Of a stretch of DNA of 64,000 bases, positions 46,393 to 58,200 are shown in pieces (position 1 is the stretch's first letter; each line of letters begins with the position of its first letter). The DNA comes from Arenicola marina. Its lineage: Eukaryota > Annelida > Polychaeta > Arenicolidae. The translations under genes and the position numbers were made by a program. The notes under the pieces were generated by a model that did not search any database, had not been told where the DNA came from, and saw only the letters and a list, made by a program, of their open reading frames with translations. The DNA is taken from positions 21,553,123 through 21,617,122 of the forward strand of contig OZ025263.1 in assembly GCA_964019135.1 (NCBI GenBank), in the 5' to 3' direction.

Positions 46393-46503
46393 TTCTTCGC
46401 AAAGAGTAGGGGTTACCGTGGGGACATGGCTCCATTCTCCCTGCCATCTCCCAATGACGCGATATGACCAGAATTGGTTAAAGCGTCCTGAATATACAAC
46501 CAA
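46393..46503 (+). mobile_element. SINE 3' fragment abutting the 41-bp array
   Basis: Matches the 3' half of SINE copies 1 and 2 from CTTCTTCGCAAAGAGTAGGG through GACGCGATATGACCAGAATT to TATACAACCAATAT. The tRNA-like head is absent; the minisatellite occupies the position where it would be. Confidence 0.85.
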
Positions 46504-46689
46504 TATGTGATCTCTGCATCACCCATTACCCATCCGCACGGACACCGCGCCATCGCCGGCATTAGTCGACACAACTGGTCATGACGTCACTGGCAGCAGT
46601 GCCTTTACTGGTATCAATGTAACTACGAGAACGTTTTTCAATATAATATGACAATACAGAATAGACTCCATTTTGTGAACATCTGTCTG

Positions 46690-46835
46690 GGTAGATTGTT
46701 CCGGTCTTGGTTTGACAAGGACATTCTGACGCCATATCGCGTCACTGCGAGAGATGGCGGCGAGAATGAAGACAGGTCCCCGGGGACTCGAACCCACCAC
46801 TCTTTCCCCCAAAAGAGATCAGCATCCGGGACACG
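46690..46835 (-). mobile_element. Degraded tRNA-derived SINE, minus strand
   Basis: On the minus strand a strong B-box GGTTCGAGTCC lies at 46784-46794. It is followed by GTGACGCGATATGGCGTCAG (about 46728-46747), resembling the GACGCGATATGACC 3' domain of the other copies. The A-box region is not recognisable and the body between is short, so this is a rearranged or diverged member. Confidence 0.6.
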
Positions 46836-48544
46836 TTGTGGCTGATAACTGATCGTTATCATTGAATAATCAACTGTGTGTGTAAAATGCCTTCAAAAGA
46901 TTAATCTTCCAGAATTGTTCAATTACTTTTTCAAGGATAAACTTGACCTAGTTGTATGGGAAAAACAGCGTATAGAACGTTAGATGAGCGCCGTCTGCTG
47001 GGAGATCGCCATCGAATTGTCAATGGTTTCTCCTAGAATGTGAGGAAGGCACGGGGTTCAGGTTACCCAGGTGACCATACCCCCCGTCTCCGCCCCCCTC
47101 CCTCCGCACCCCCTCCTTACCCGTAGTTTCCGGAAAAATCCATGGTGTAAGTTGCAATTTGAGATTTGTGTCGTGGAAGGCGACCGGGTAAATGATTTAC
47201 CTACGAAACCGAAATGACGTCGTCGGGAAGTCAAGCATAGAAGTCACGATGGGGAGGGGGTGGGGGTGGTCGGGAGGGGGCATCGGGAGACTGGGGGGGG
47301 GGGGCTCATACCGCGAAAGAACCCAGTCAATGCGAGTTTGTTCGGCACTTTGTCTACTAAGGTCAACTCGGGGAAAAGTCAATCTGCCGCGATTATCCGC
47401 TGAACACAATGCAAGTCCCTCCGCCAATTTGCAACGAGTTGATCGATGAAATCTCATCTAGTCACTTACCCAGCGCCCCACCCACCCAGCCAGCCCCCCC
47501 CCCACCCCACCCCACACCACCCCTACCCCCTGTCCCTGTCTCCCGTACCCCCCCCCCCCAAGGAACGAAAGAACGTAGTCTAACCGTGGCGCGAAGACGC
47601 GAGAAGTATAGCGAGACAGAACGAGAAGAGATGAGGAACGGGTGGTAGGGGGGGGGGGCAGGGGCCGATTGGGGTAAGTCCCGTGGTGATAGCATTGAGT
47701 TGTGGCCGACTCACACCTTTGTCACCATCTAATGGGCAGCGCGAGGGGAGCGGGCTGTCGCGGAAATTGCTGGGGGGAGGGTGACCTCGAACTGGCAGCT
47801 ACGCGGTCACGAGATTGGAGGTGGTAGGAGGGGTATAGTAGGATGGGCCAGGGCAGGGGAGTAACAGGGGAGGGTGGGGGGCAAAGAAACACGGGACGGA
47901 GAGAGGTCTAGAGAGACGGGCGCAGAGAGAGTGAGGTAGAGGGTGGACGGGGTGGGGCAAAGAAAGAGGGGACAGAGAGAGATCTAGAGCGAGGGACGGG
48001 GAGGGAGAGCTAGAGGGGGGTGGGGGTGAAGGGGGCGGTTCCTTAGCCCTGGACTACAATAGGTCACTACACCAGACAATACGGCATCGCGGGTCGCTCC
48101 GTCACTGGCCACCATTCTCCGCGACAAGTGCCCGGCTCTTCCATCTACACCCCTAGGTGGCGCTGGCCTCTTTTTGCCGCAACAAAGCTAGAAAAAGTAG
48201 TTCCGTTGCGGGTAATGAGAACCCCGCGGGATGCGGGCGGAGGAATACAATGGGAATTAGCGAAGGTCGCTGCCGGATCCGATTGAATGGGCCGCTCAGA
48301 AGCACCTGCTGGGCAATTACTGGTCCGTTCTCTCCGAGTGGGTGGCTGGGTGGCTGGGTGGGTCGGCTTCTTCAGCCCCCGAACCGAGCGGTGGCCACTG
48401 TTGTTGGCGACGCCGCATCTACATCCGGTGCCGCCACATTGTACCAAGTTAGCCACACAAGAAGGGAAATCGCAAAACCATTAACAACCGATAGGAAAAC
48501 CGGTTGATGTCACCCTGCGGGAACCGTGCGTTTGACAGCATGTC
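46836..48544. other. Non-coding stretch with poly(C)/poly(G) and polypurine tracts
   Basis: C-rich at about 47080-47125 and 47470-47560, G-rich at about 47250-47310 and 47645-47660, polypurine with an imperfect roughly 75-bp duplication at about 47865-48030. A CTCF-like motif lies at 48150-48163. No protein recognised in frames of up to 116 codons. Confidence 0.5.
48150..48163 (+). promoter_or_regulatory. CTCF-like motif
   Basis: CCCCTAGGTGGCGC matches CCANNAGRKGGCRS at 13 of 14 positions (C in place of A at position 3), followed by TGG. Motif evidence only. Confidence 0.3.
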
Positions 48545-48628
48545 AGATTTATAGTTTCATATAAATATATAAAGCTCGAGTCTTCTAGATTTATAGTTTC
48601 ATATAAATATATAAAGCTCGAGTCTTCT
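48545..48628. repeat. Exact 42-bp tandem duplication
   Basis: Two identical adjacent 42-bp copies (48545-48586 and 48587-48628), each starting AGATTTATAGTTTCATATAA and ending CTCGAGTCTTCT. Perfect identity indicates a very recent event. Confidence 0.97.
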
Positions 48629-48820
48629 GGGTAAACATCCAGCCCTTGCAGCGCGTGGGGAGTCAGCAGGTGCCTTAATTGGGTTTATCTAGCGCGGGGG
48701 GGGGGGGGGGGGGCTTTCCGCTATTGTGAGGGATCACGATTGACCCAAAGTGCATTGTGTCCGTGTCGCGACCCAGCGGTTATTACGTTGCTTGCTCTCT
48801 GCGGATTGATACCGACATTA

Positions 48821-49554
48821 AGGGTGTGTTCGATTTACATTAAACCAAAACCGGTTCACCGCACTGACTGTTCGACACGAAAAGAACCGAAACCGGTTTG
48901 CACGAAACCACAAATTTATCCAGAGGGTTGGTTTGACGCTTTCGTTTCTGCGGAACTGTCCGTTCGATCAACACATTCATGCGCCATTTTAATTTTTTTT
49001 TAAATTTACAATCAAGACTAAAAGTATTCCAAAATGATGATGCAAATGTTTTATATTTCCTTGAGTCTGTAAAACAACAATTTCAACATAAAACTGCGCG
49101 GACTATTTTATCGCGCGCGGACGTCCTAGCGAGCCGCGGTCGACATCATACAGAATACCGAGCAGCGAACAGGCGCGCAGGGATATCAAGCCGGCCATTA
49201 ACTTCTGCTCCGGTGAACAAATTTGCTTCTCTCCAGATAGGCCACAGGCTTTTAGAATTTAGATTCTAGACAGAACATACTTATTTGACAAATTACAGAA
49301 CAAAGTATTTTAATCATAAATGAAATAACTGTTGGACACCAGTATGAGATTAACTTATTCACGGACAGACCTATCGCTGGTTAAATATGACACAAATATC
49401 ATATTTAAGCACATGGCCATTGCCTAAATACATGGAACTGTGAAACTGTAAACATATGAAACTATGCGTTCGCTTTTAGGTGGACAAACCGTTGAAACCG
49501 CTTTCAAAAACGGTTTCGGTTCGCCGTCGGTTTAATGTAAATCGAACACACCCT
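48821..49554. mobile_element. MITE-like element with long terminal inverted repeats, 734 bp
   Basis: The left end AGGGTGTGTTCGATTTACAT (48821-48840, continuing TAAACC) is the exact reverse complement of the right end up to 49554, about 26 bp. Subterminal AACCGGTTT, AACCGTTT and GAACCGAAACC motifs are repeated inside both ends. The interior has one 96-codon frame (48979-49269) with no transposase signature. The GGGTGTGTTCG end resembles PIF/Harbinger-like or hAT-like ends, but no clear target-site duplication was found, so the superfamily is open. Confidence 0.8.
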
Positions 49555-49959
49555 CAGCATCGTGTTATGGCCGTGACTGTACCACGCGTTGACATCAAAC
49601 GCCAGTGCCTCGAAGGCAATCAGCAGAAATATTTCTAAATATTTTCAGCAAAATTTACTGCACGCAGCTGGTGACAAACCTGTGATGTCACGAAACTTGT
49701 GTTTGGAGCATATCAAAGGGAGACCTAAAGGGAGACCTGAGGGAGACCTGAGGGAGACCTGAGGCGTACCTTATTGGCACCTAAGGTGTACCTGTGAGCA
49801 GTGCAGGTTTGACCACGGTCACCGCGTACGGCCAGGACATCAAAAGGACACCTGCGTGAGGCTGAAATGTTCAAAGTGCATGCGCGAGCACGCCACAATG
49901 CACGCCCCAATCGGCGGGCGCCAGCAGTCCGCCGAACTAAATGAACCAATCCATTTGTA
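49555..49959. other. Unique spacer with a short 14-bp repeat
   Basis: Four copies of GGGAGACCTGA-type units (about 14 bp) occur at 49719-49765. The rest has no recognised feature. Confidence 0.55.
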
Positions 49960-50640
49960 AAGGGAATCATCGTTTATTTCGACCAGGAAAACAACAATAC
50001 AATACAGCATACAGCAAAAACGAACAAATTACAATCCCTGGCCAAGGAGACCACCATTATGACAGAGTCGCTGGCATGGTGGCCACATAAAAAAATAAAC
50101 GAAAAAAAAAGGAAAAAACGAAAAAAGGAGAGAAAATCAAATATGCAGGGAGATCATCATGCAGTAGCCTATAATAAAACTTCAATGCCTGTAACTCATG
50201 AATGCCGACTATTTTAAGCTGATTCAATCGCTTAAATAAGGGCTCAGTGTGCGCAATATAGTGACTCTTTGTGACGATGCGAATAGTTTTTTTCTGGATT
50301 TTGTTCAATCGGTCACTTTTGTATGTAGGTTAATATGCAGTAGTGCAAGTGAGGTAAAATGAGCGAGTTATAAATGGTTAGCAGAATATGTTGAGGAAGG
50401 GTATATTTTAGATGCTGCATGACTCCAACTACCTTAGATATTTTGAAAGCAATTTTATCACCGTGACTGGACCATTTCAGATGTTTGTGTACGGTCAATC
50501 CGAGAAAATCAAAGTCGTCAACGCATTCCAGCTTGGTATTATATATTATATCAATTTATCAACAAAGACAAAAATACTAGTAAATATATATTGTAAATAG
50601 TTCTGATAAAACTTCGTTTTAGGAAGTAAAAAAATTATAG
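49960..50640 (-). mobile_element. Jockey/CR1-like LINE 3' end, truncated and frameshifted
   Basis: On the minus strand the C-terminal part of a non-LTR reverse transcriptase is readable: ECVDDFDFLGLTVHKHLKWS (from about 50530) through TIYNSLILPHLHYCILTY, ending near 50313. IQKKTIRIVTKSHYIAHTEP and LKFYYRLLHDDLPAYL follow (50308 to about 50125). These are the FLGL, NSL..PH..YC and R-I-I/V-T blocks of Jockey/CR1/L2-type RTs. The two parts lie in different frames, so there is a frameshift, with some sequence missing, around 50310. A 3' UTR with AATAAA on the minus strand (about 49971-49976) ends the element. The N-terminal half, including endonuclease and the catalytic FADD block, is absent. Confidence 0.85.
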
Positions 50641-50794
50641 TCGTCTTGAAACTATGCAATAATTCGGATTTGATCTGATTGCCGGATGAGGCAGTGAAGA
50701 TTAGGAATCATTGTCGAAGAGAAGGTGCATGTCGTTGGCAGTTTCCGGAAGACATAAAATCGCGGAAAGCGAAGATTAACGGCTTTACTCGGGC
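50641..50794. other. Unique spacer before the 36-bp array
   Basis: About 150 bp with no recognised element. The plus frame from 50679 enters the array without interruption. Confidence 0.5.
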
Positions 50795-51860
50795 CAAACA
50801 TCGCAGCCAATGGAGCCGCCATGGCACGCGGAAACACCGCAGCCATTGGAGCCGCCATGGCACGCGGAAACACCGCAGCCATTGGAGCCGCCATGGCACG
50901 CGGAAACATCGCAGCCAATGGAGCCGCCATGGCACGCGGAAACACCGCAGCCATTGGAGCCGCCATGGCACGCGGAAACACCGCAGCCATTGGAGCCGCC
51001 ATGGCACGCGGAAACATCGCAGCCATTGGAGCCGCCATGGCACGCGGAAACACCGCAGCCATTGGAGCCGCCATGGCACGCGGAAACACCGCAGCCATTG
51101 GAGCCGCCATGGCACGCGGAAACACCGCAGCCATTGGAGCCGCCATGGCACGTGGAAACATCGCAGCCATTGGAGCCGCCATGGCACGCGGAAACATCGC
51201 AGCCATTGGAGCCGCCATGGCACGCGGAAACACCGCAGCCATTGCAGCCGCCATGGCACGCGGAAACATCGCAGCCATTGGAGCCGCCATGGCACGTGGA
51301 AACATCGCAGCCATTGGAGCCGCCATGGCACGCGGAAACACCGCAGCCATTGGAGCCGCCATGGCACGCGGAAACACCGCAGCCATTGGAGCCGCCATAG
51401 CACGCGGAAACATCGCAGCCATTGGAGCCGCCATGGCACGTGGAAACATCGCAGCCATTGGAGCCGCCATGGCACGCGGAAACATCGCAGCCAATGGAGC
51501 CGCCATGGCACGCGGAAACACCGCAGCCATTGGAGCCGCCATGGCACGCGGAAACACCGCAGCCATTGGAGCCGCCATGGCACGCGGAAACATCGCAGCC
51601 ATTGGAGCCGCCATGGCACGCGGAAACATCGCAGCCATTGGAGCCGCCATGGCACGCGGAAACACCGCAGTCATTGGAGCCGCCATGGCACGCGGAAACA
51701 TCGCAGCCATTGGAGCCGCCATGGCACGCGGAAACACCGCAGCCATTGCAGCCGCCATGGCACGTGGAAACATCGCAGCCATTGGAGCCGCCATGGCACG
51801 CGGAAACACCGCAGCCATTGGAGCCGCCATGGCAAGCGGAAACATCGCACACGGAGCGCT
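50795..51860. repeat. 36-bp minisatellite with a Kozak-like ATG in almost every unit
   Basis: Unit GGAAACACCGCAGCCATTGG followed by AGCCGCCATGGCACGC, 36 bp, about 29 copies with very little variation (CACCGC/CATCGC, CATTGG/CAATGG, ACGCGG/ACGTGG). Because 36 is a multiple of three, five or six frames stay open: plus-strand 464 codons (50821-52215, repeating MARGNTAAIGAA) and minus-strand 397 codons. Each unit contains GCCGCCATGG, identical to the vertebrate Kozak consensus, so all those ATGs begin the same frame. GCCATGGC is also palindromic and GCGG-AAACA-CCGC could form a small hairpin. No non-repetitive domain follows, so a gene is not called. Confidence 0.96.
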
Positions 51861-52289
51861 CTATAATACCGACTTGGACGGTGTTGACGTAGCATGGAGA
51901 CACGGACGCTTAAAGCGGGTGGGACGTCACATGGTCGCTGGGTCTTGCGAACGACCGGAAGTAACAGACGTTGCGGGACTAACCCCGGGGTTAATAAGGT
52001 CGGGTTTCAGCCCTTGGCGGAGGCGGCGGGTGACAGAGGAGGGGGTGGAGAGGGTGGAGGGGGCGGTGGAGAGGGCGGCTACTTGGTATGCGAGTGGGTT
52101 GGGGCCGCAATGGGCACTTCCACTGTCACTGACTGCCACACTACCTTATGGCTTAGTATATGAGTGGCATTGCTTGTCGTTTGGAGTCCCCCGGTGGATT
52201 GGGGAACTGTCGTAGTACCTGTCGGAGATATGTCTCTGGATTGGTTCCTTTTTGTATATAGCTGTGGATTGGTTAATCGAAGGTGGCTT
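51861..52289. other. Unique spacer between the 36-bp and 38-bp arrays
   Basis: The plus frame that runs through the 36-bp array continues to 52215 but shows no recognisable domain here. A GGAGGGGGTGGAGAGGGT purine tract lies near 52030-52075. No other feature seen. Confidence 0.55.
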
Positions 52290-55200
52290 TCCACCTTTCA
52301 CCTTCACAGGCCGCTCTTGGCGTCAGAAGATGGCTTTCCATTCACATTCCTCTCTGGGCGTCAGATGGCTTTTCATTTACAGGCCTCACTGGGCGTCAGA
52401 TGGCTTTTCATTCACAGGCCGCTCTGGGCGTCAGAAGATGGCTTTCCATTCACAGACCGCTCTGGGCGTCAGAACATGGCTTTCCATTCACAGGCCTCTC
52501 TGGGCGTCAGAAGGTGGCTTTCCATTCACAGGCCGCTCTGAGCGTCAGAAGGTGGCTTTCCATTCACAGGCCTCTCTGGGCGTCAGAAGATGGCTTTCCA
52601 TTCATAGGCCTCTCTGGGCGTCAGAACATGGCTTTCCATTCACAGGCCTCTCTGGGCGTCAGAAGATGGCTTTCCATTCACAGGCCTCTCTGGGCGTCAG
52701 AAGGTGGCTTTCCATTCACAGGCCTCTCTGGGCGTCAGAAGGTGGCTTTCCATTCACAGGCCTCTCTGGGCGTCAGAAGATGGCTTTCCATTCGCAGGCC
52801 GCTCTGGGCGTCAGAACATGGCTTTCCATTCACAGGCCGCTCTGGGCGTCAGAAGATGGCTTTCCATTCACAGGCCGCTCTGAGCGTCAGAAGATGGCTT
52901 TCCATTCACAGGCCGCTCTGGGCGTCAGAAGGTGGCTTTCCATTCACAGGCCTCTCTGGGCGTCAGAAGGTGGCTTTCCATTCACAGGCCGCTCTGAGCG
53001 TCAGAAGGTGGCTTTCCATTCACAGGCCGCTCTGGGCGTCAGAAGGTGGCTTTCCATTCACAGGCCGCTCTGAGCGTCAGAAGGTGGCTTTCCATTCACA
53101 GGCCGCTCTGGGCGTCAGAAGGTGGCTTTCCATTCACAGGCCGCTCTGAGCGTCAGAAGGTGGCTTTCCATTCACAGGCCGCTCTGGGCGTCAGAAGGTG
53201 GCTTTCCATTCACAGGCCGCTCTGGGCGTCAGAAGATGGCTTTCCATTCACAGGCCGCTCTGGGCGTCAGAAGGTGGCCTTCCATTCACAGGCCTCTCTG
53301 GGCGTCAGAAGATGGCTTTCCATTCACAGGCCTCTCTGGGCGTCAGAAGGTGGCTTTCCATTCACAGGCCTCTCTGGGCGTCAGAAGGTGGCTTTCCATT
53401 CACAGGCCGCTCTGGGCGTCAGAAGATGGCTTTCCATTCATAGGCCTCTCTGGGCGTCAGAAGATGGCTTTCCATTCACAGGCCTCTCTGGGCGTCAGAA
53501 GGTTGCTTTCCATTCACAGGCCGCTCTGGGCGTCAGAAGATGACTTTCCATTCACAGGCCACTCTGGGCGTCAGAAGGTGGCTTTCCATTCACAGGCCTC
53601 CCTGGGCGTCAGAAGGTGGCTTTCCATTCACAGGCCGCTCTGGGCGTCAGAAGGTTGCTTTCCATTCACAGGCCGCTCTGGGCGTCAGAAGATGACTTTC
53701 CATTCACAGGCCACTCTGGGCGTCAGAAGGTGGCTTTCCATTCACAGGCCTCCCTGGGCGTCAGAAGGTGGCTTTCCATTCACAGGCCGCTCTGGGCGTC
53801 AGAAGGTGGCTTTCCATTCACAGGCCGCTCTGGGCGTCAGAAGGTGGCTTTCCATTCACAGGCCTCTCTGGGCGTCAGAAGGTGGCTTTCCATTCACAGG
53901 CCACTCTGGGCATCAGAAGGTGGCTTTCCATTCACAGGCCGCTCTGGGCGTCAGAAGATGGCTTTCCATTCACAGGCCTCTCTGGGCGTCAGAAGGTGGC
54001 TTTCCATTCACAGGCCGCTCTGAGCGTCAGAAGGTGGCTTTCCATTCACAGGCCGCTCTGGGCGTCAGAAGGTGGCTTTCCATTCACAGGCCTCTCTGGG
54101 CGTCAGAAGGTGGCTTTCCATTCACAGGCCTCTCTGGGCGTCAGAAGGTGGCTTTCCATTCACAGGCCAATCTGGGCGTCAGAAGATGGCTTTCCATTCA
54201 TAGGCCTCTCTGGGCGTCAGAAGATGGCTTTCCATTCACAGGCCTCTCTGGGCGTCAGAAGGTGGCTTTCCATTCACAGGCCTCTCTGGGCGTCAGAAGA
54301 TGGCTTTCCATTCATAGGCCTCTCTGGGCGTCAGAAGATGGCTTTCCATTCACAGGCCTCTCTGGGCGTCAGAAGGTGGCTTTCCATTCACAGGCCTCTC
54401 TGGGCGTCAGAAGATGGCTTTCCATTCATAGGCCTCTCTGGGCGTCAGAAGGTGGCTTTCCATTCACAGGCCAATCTGGGCGTCAGAAGATGGTTTTCCA
54501 TTTATAGGCCTCTCTGGGCGTCAGAAGATGGCTTTCCATTCACAGGCCTCTCTGGGCGTCAGAAGGTGGCTTTCCATTCACAGGCCGCTCTGGGCGTCAG
54601 AAGATGGCTTTCCATTCATAGGCCTCTCTGGGCGTCAGAAGATGGCTTTCCATTCACAGGCCGCTCTGGGCGTCAGAAGGTGGCTTTCCATTCACAGGCC
54701 GCTCTGGGCGTCAGAACATGGCTTTCCATTCACAGGCCGCTCTGGGCGTCAGAACATGGCTTTTCATTCATAGGCCTCTCTGGGCGTCAGAACATGGCTT
54801 TCCATTCACAGGCCACTCTGGGCGTCAGAAGGTGGCTTTCCATTCACAGGCCTCTCTGGGCGTCAGAAGGTGGCTTTCCATTCACAGGCCACTCTGGGCA
54901 TCAGAAGATGACTTTCCATTCACAGGCCGCTCTGGGCATCAGAAGATGGCTTTCCATTCACAGGCCGCTCTGGCCATCAGAAGATGGCTTTCCATTCACA
55001 GGCCACTCTGGGCGTCAGAAGATGGCTTTCCATTCACAGGCCTCTCTGGGCGTCAGAAGGTGGCTTTCCATTCACAGGCCTCTCTGGGCGTCAGAACATG
55101 GCTTTCCATTCACAGGCCTCTCTGAGCGTCAGAAGGTGGCTTTCCATTCATAGGCCGCTCTGGCCATCAGAAGATGGCTTTCCATTCACAGGCCACTCTG

Positions 55201-58200
55201 GGCGTCAGAAGATGGCTTTCCATTCACAGGCCTCTCTGGGCGTCAGAAGGTGGCTTTCCATTCACAGGCCTCTCTGGGCGTCAGAACATGGCTTTCCATT
55301 CACAGGCCTCTCTGAGCGTCAGAAGGTGGCTTTCCATTCATAGGCCGCTCTGAGCGTCAGAAGGTGGCTTTCCATTCACAGGCCTCTCTGGGCGTCAGAA
55401 GGTGGCTTTCCATTCACAGGCCTCTCTGGGCGTCAGAACATGGCTTTCCATTCACAGGCCTCTCTGAGCGTCAGAAGGTGGCTTTCCATTCATAGGCCGC
55501 TCTGAGCGTCAGAAGGTGGCTTTCCATTCACAGGCCGCTCTGGGCGTCAGAAAGTGGCTTTCCATTCACAGGCCTCTCTGGGCGTCAGAAGATGGCTTTC
55601 CATTCACAGGCCTCTCTGGGCGTCAGAAGATGGCTTTCCATTCACAGGCCTCTCTGGGCGTCAGAAGGTGGCTTTCCATTCACAGGCCGCTCTGGGCGTC
55701 AGAAGATGGCTTTCCATTCATAGGCCGCTCTGAGCGTCAGAAGATGGCTTTCCATTCATAGGCCGCTCTGGGCGTCAGAAGGTGGCTTTCCATTCACAGG
55801 CCACTCTGGGCGTCAGAAGATGACTTTCCATTCACAGGCCTCTCTGGGCGTCAGAAGGTGGCTTTCCATTCACAGGCCGCTCTGGGCGTCAGAAGATGGC
55901 TTTCCATTCATAGGCCGCTCTGAGCGTCAGAAGATGGCTTTCCATTCATAGGCCGCTCTGGGCGTCAGAAGGTGGCTTTCCATTCACAGGCCACTCTGGG
56001 CGTCAGAAGATGACTTTCCATTCACAGGCCACTCTGGGCGTCAGAAGATGACATTCCATTCACAGGCCACTCTGGGCATCAGAAGGTGGCTTTCCATTCA
56101 TAGGCCTCTCTGGGCGTCAGAAGATGGCTTTCCATTCACAGGCCGCTCTGGGCGTCAGAAGGTGGCTTTCCATTTACAGGCCGCTCTGAGCGTCAGAAGG
56201 TGGCTTTCCATTCACAGGCCGCTCTGGGCGTCAGAAGGTGGCTTTCCATTCACAGGCCGCTCTGGGCGTCAGAAGGTGGCTTTCCATTCACAGGCCGCTC
56301 TGGGCGTCAGAAGGTGGCTTTCCATTCACAGGCCACTCTGGGCGTCAGAAGGTGGCTTTCCATTCACAGGCCGCTCTGGGCGTCAGAAGGTTGCTTTCCA
56401 TTCACAGGCCGCTCTGGGCGTCAGAAGGTGGCTTTCCATTCACAGGCCGCTCTGGGCGTCAGAAGGTTGCTTTCCATTCACAGGCCAATCTGGGCGTCAG
56501 AAGATGGCTTTCCATTTATAGGCCTCTCTGGGCGTCAGAAGATGGCTTTCCATTCACAGGCCTCTCTGGGCGTCAGAAGGTGGCTTTCCATTCACAGGCC
56601 GCTCTGGGCGTCAGAAGATGGCTTTCCATTCATAGGCCTCTCTGGGCGTCAGAAGATGGCTTTCCATTCACAGGCCGCTCTGGGCGTCAGAAGGTGGCTT
56701 TCCATTCACAGGCCGCTCTGGGCGTCAGAACATGGCTTTCCATTCACAGGCCGCTCTGGGCGTCAGAACATGGCTTTTCATTCATAGGCCTCTCTGGGCG
56801 TCAGAACATGGCTTTCCATTCACAGGCCACTCTGGGCGTCAGAAGGTGGCTTTCCATTCACAGGCCTCTCTGGGCGTCAGAAGGTGGCTTTCCATTCACA
56901 GGCCACTCTGGGCATCAGAAGATGACTTTCCATTCACAGGCCGCTCTGGGCATCAGAAGATGGCTTTCCATTCACAGGCCGCTCTGGCCATCAGAAGATG
57001 GCTTTCCATTCACAGGCCACTCTGGGCGTCAGAAGATGGCTTTCCATTCACAGGCCTCTCTGGGCGTCAGAAGGTGGCTTTCCATTCACAGGCCTCTCTG
57101 GGCGTCAGAACATGGCTTTCCATTCACAGGCCTCTCTGAGCGTCAGAAGGTGGCTTTCCATTCATAGGCCGCTCTGGCCATCAGAAGATGGCTTTCCATT
57201 CACAGGCCACTCTGGGCGTCAGAAGATGGCTTTCCATTCACAGGCCTCTCTGGGCGTCAGAAGGTGGCTTTCCATTCACAGGCCTCTCTGGGCGTCAGAA
57301 CATGGCTTTCCATTCACAGGCCTCTCTGAGCGTCAGAAGGTGGCTTTCCATTCATAGGCCGCTCTGAGCGTCAGAAGGTGGCTTTCCATTCACAGGCCTC
57401 TCTGGGCGTCAGAAGGTGGCTTTCCATTCACAGGCCTCTCTGGGCGTCAGAACATGGCTTTCCATTCACAGGCCTCTCTGAGCGTCAGAAGGTGGCTTTC
57501 CATTCATAGGCCGCTCTGAGCGTCAGAAGGTGGCTTTCCATTCACAGGCCGCTCTGGGCGTCAGAAAGTGGCTTTCCATTCACAGGCCTCTCTGGGCGTC
57601 AGAAGATGGCTTTCCATTCACAGGCCTCTCTGGGCGTCAGAAGATGGCTTTCCATTCACAGGCCTCTCTGGGCGTCAGAAGGTGGCTTTCCATTCACAGG
57701 CCGCTCTGGGCGTCAGAAGATGGCTTTCCATTCATAGGCCGCTCTGAGCGTCAGAAGATGGCTTTCCATTCATAGGCCGCTCTGGGCGTCAGAAGGTGGC
57801 TTTCCATTCACAGGCCACTCTGGGCGTCAGAAGATGACTTTCCATTCACAGGCCTCTCTGGGCGTCAGAAGGTGGCTTTCCATTCACAGGCCGCTCTGGG
57901 CGTCAGAAGATGGCTTTCCATTCATAGGCCGCTCTGAGCGTCAGAAGATGGCTTTCCATTCATAGGCCGCTCTGGGCGTCAGAAGGTGGCTTTCCATTCA
58001 CAGGCCACTCTGGGCGTCAGAAGATGACTTTCCATTCACAGGCCACTCTGGGCGTCAGAAGATGACATTCCATTCACAGGCCACTCTGGGCATCAGAAGG
58101 TGGCTTTCCATTCATAGGCCTCTCTGGGCGTCAGAAGATGGCTTTCCATTCACAGGCCGCTCTGGGCGTCAGAAGGTGGCTTTCCATTTACAGGCCGCTC

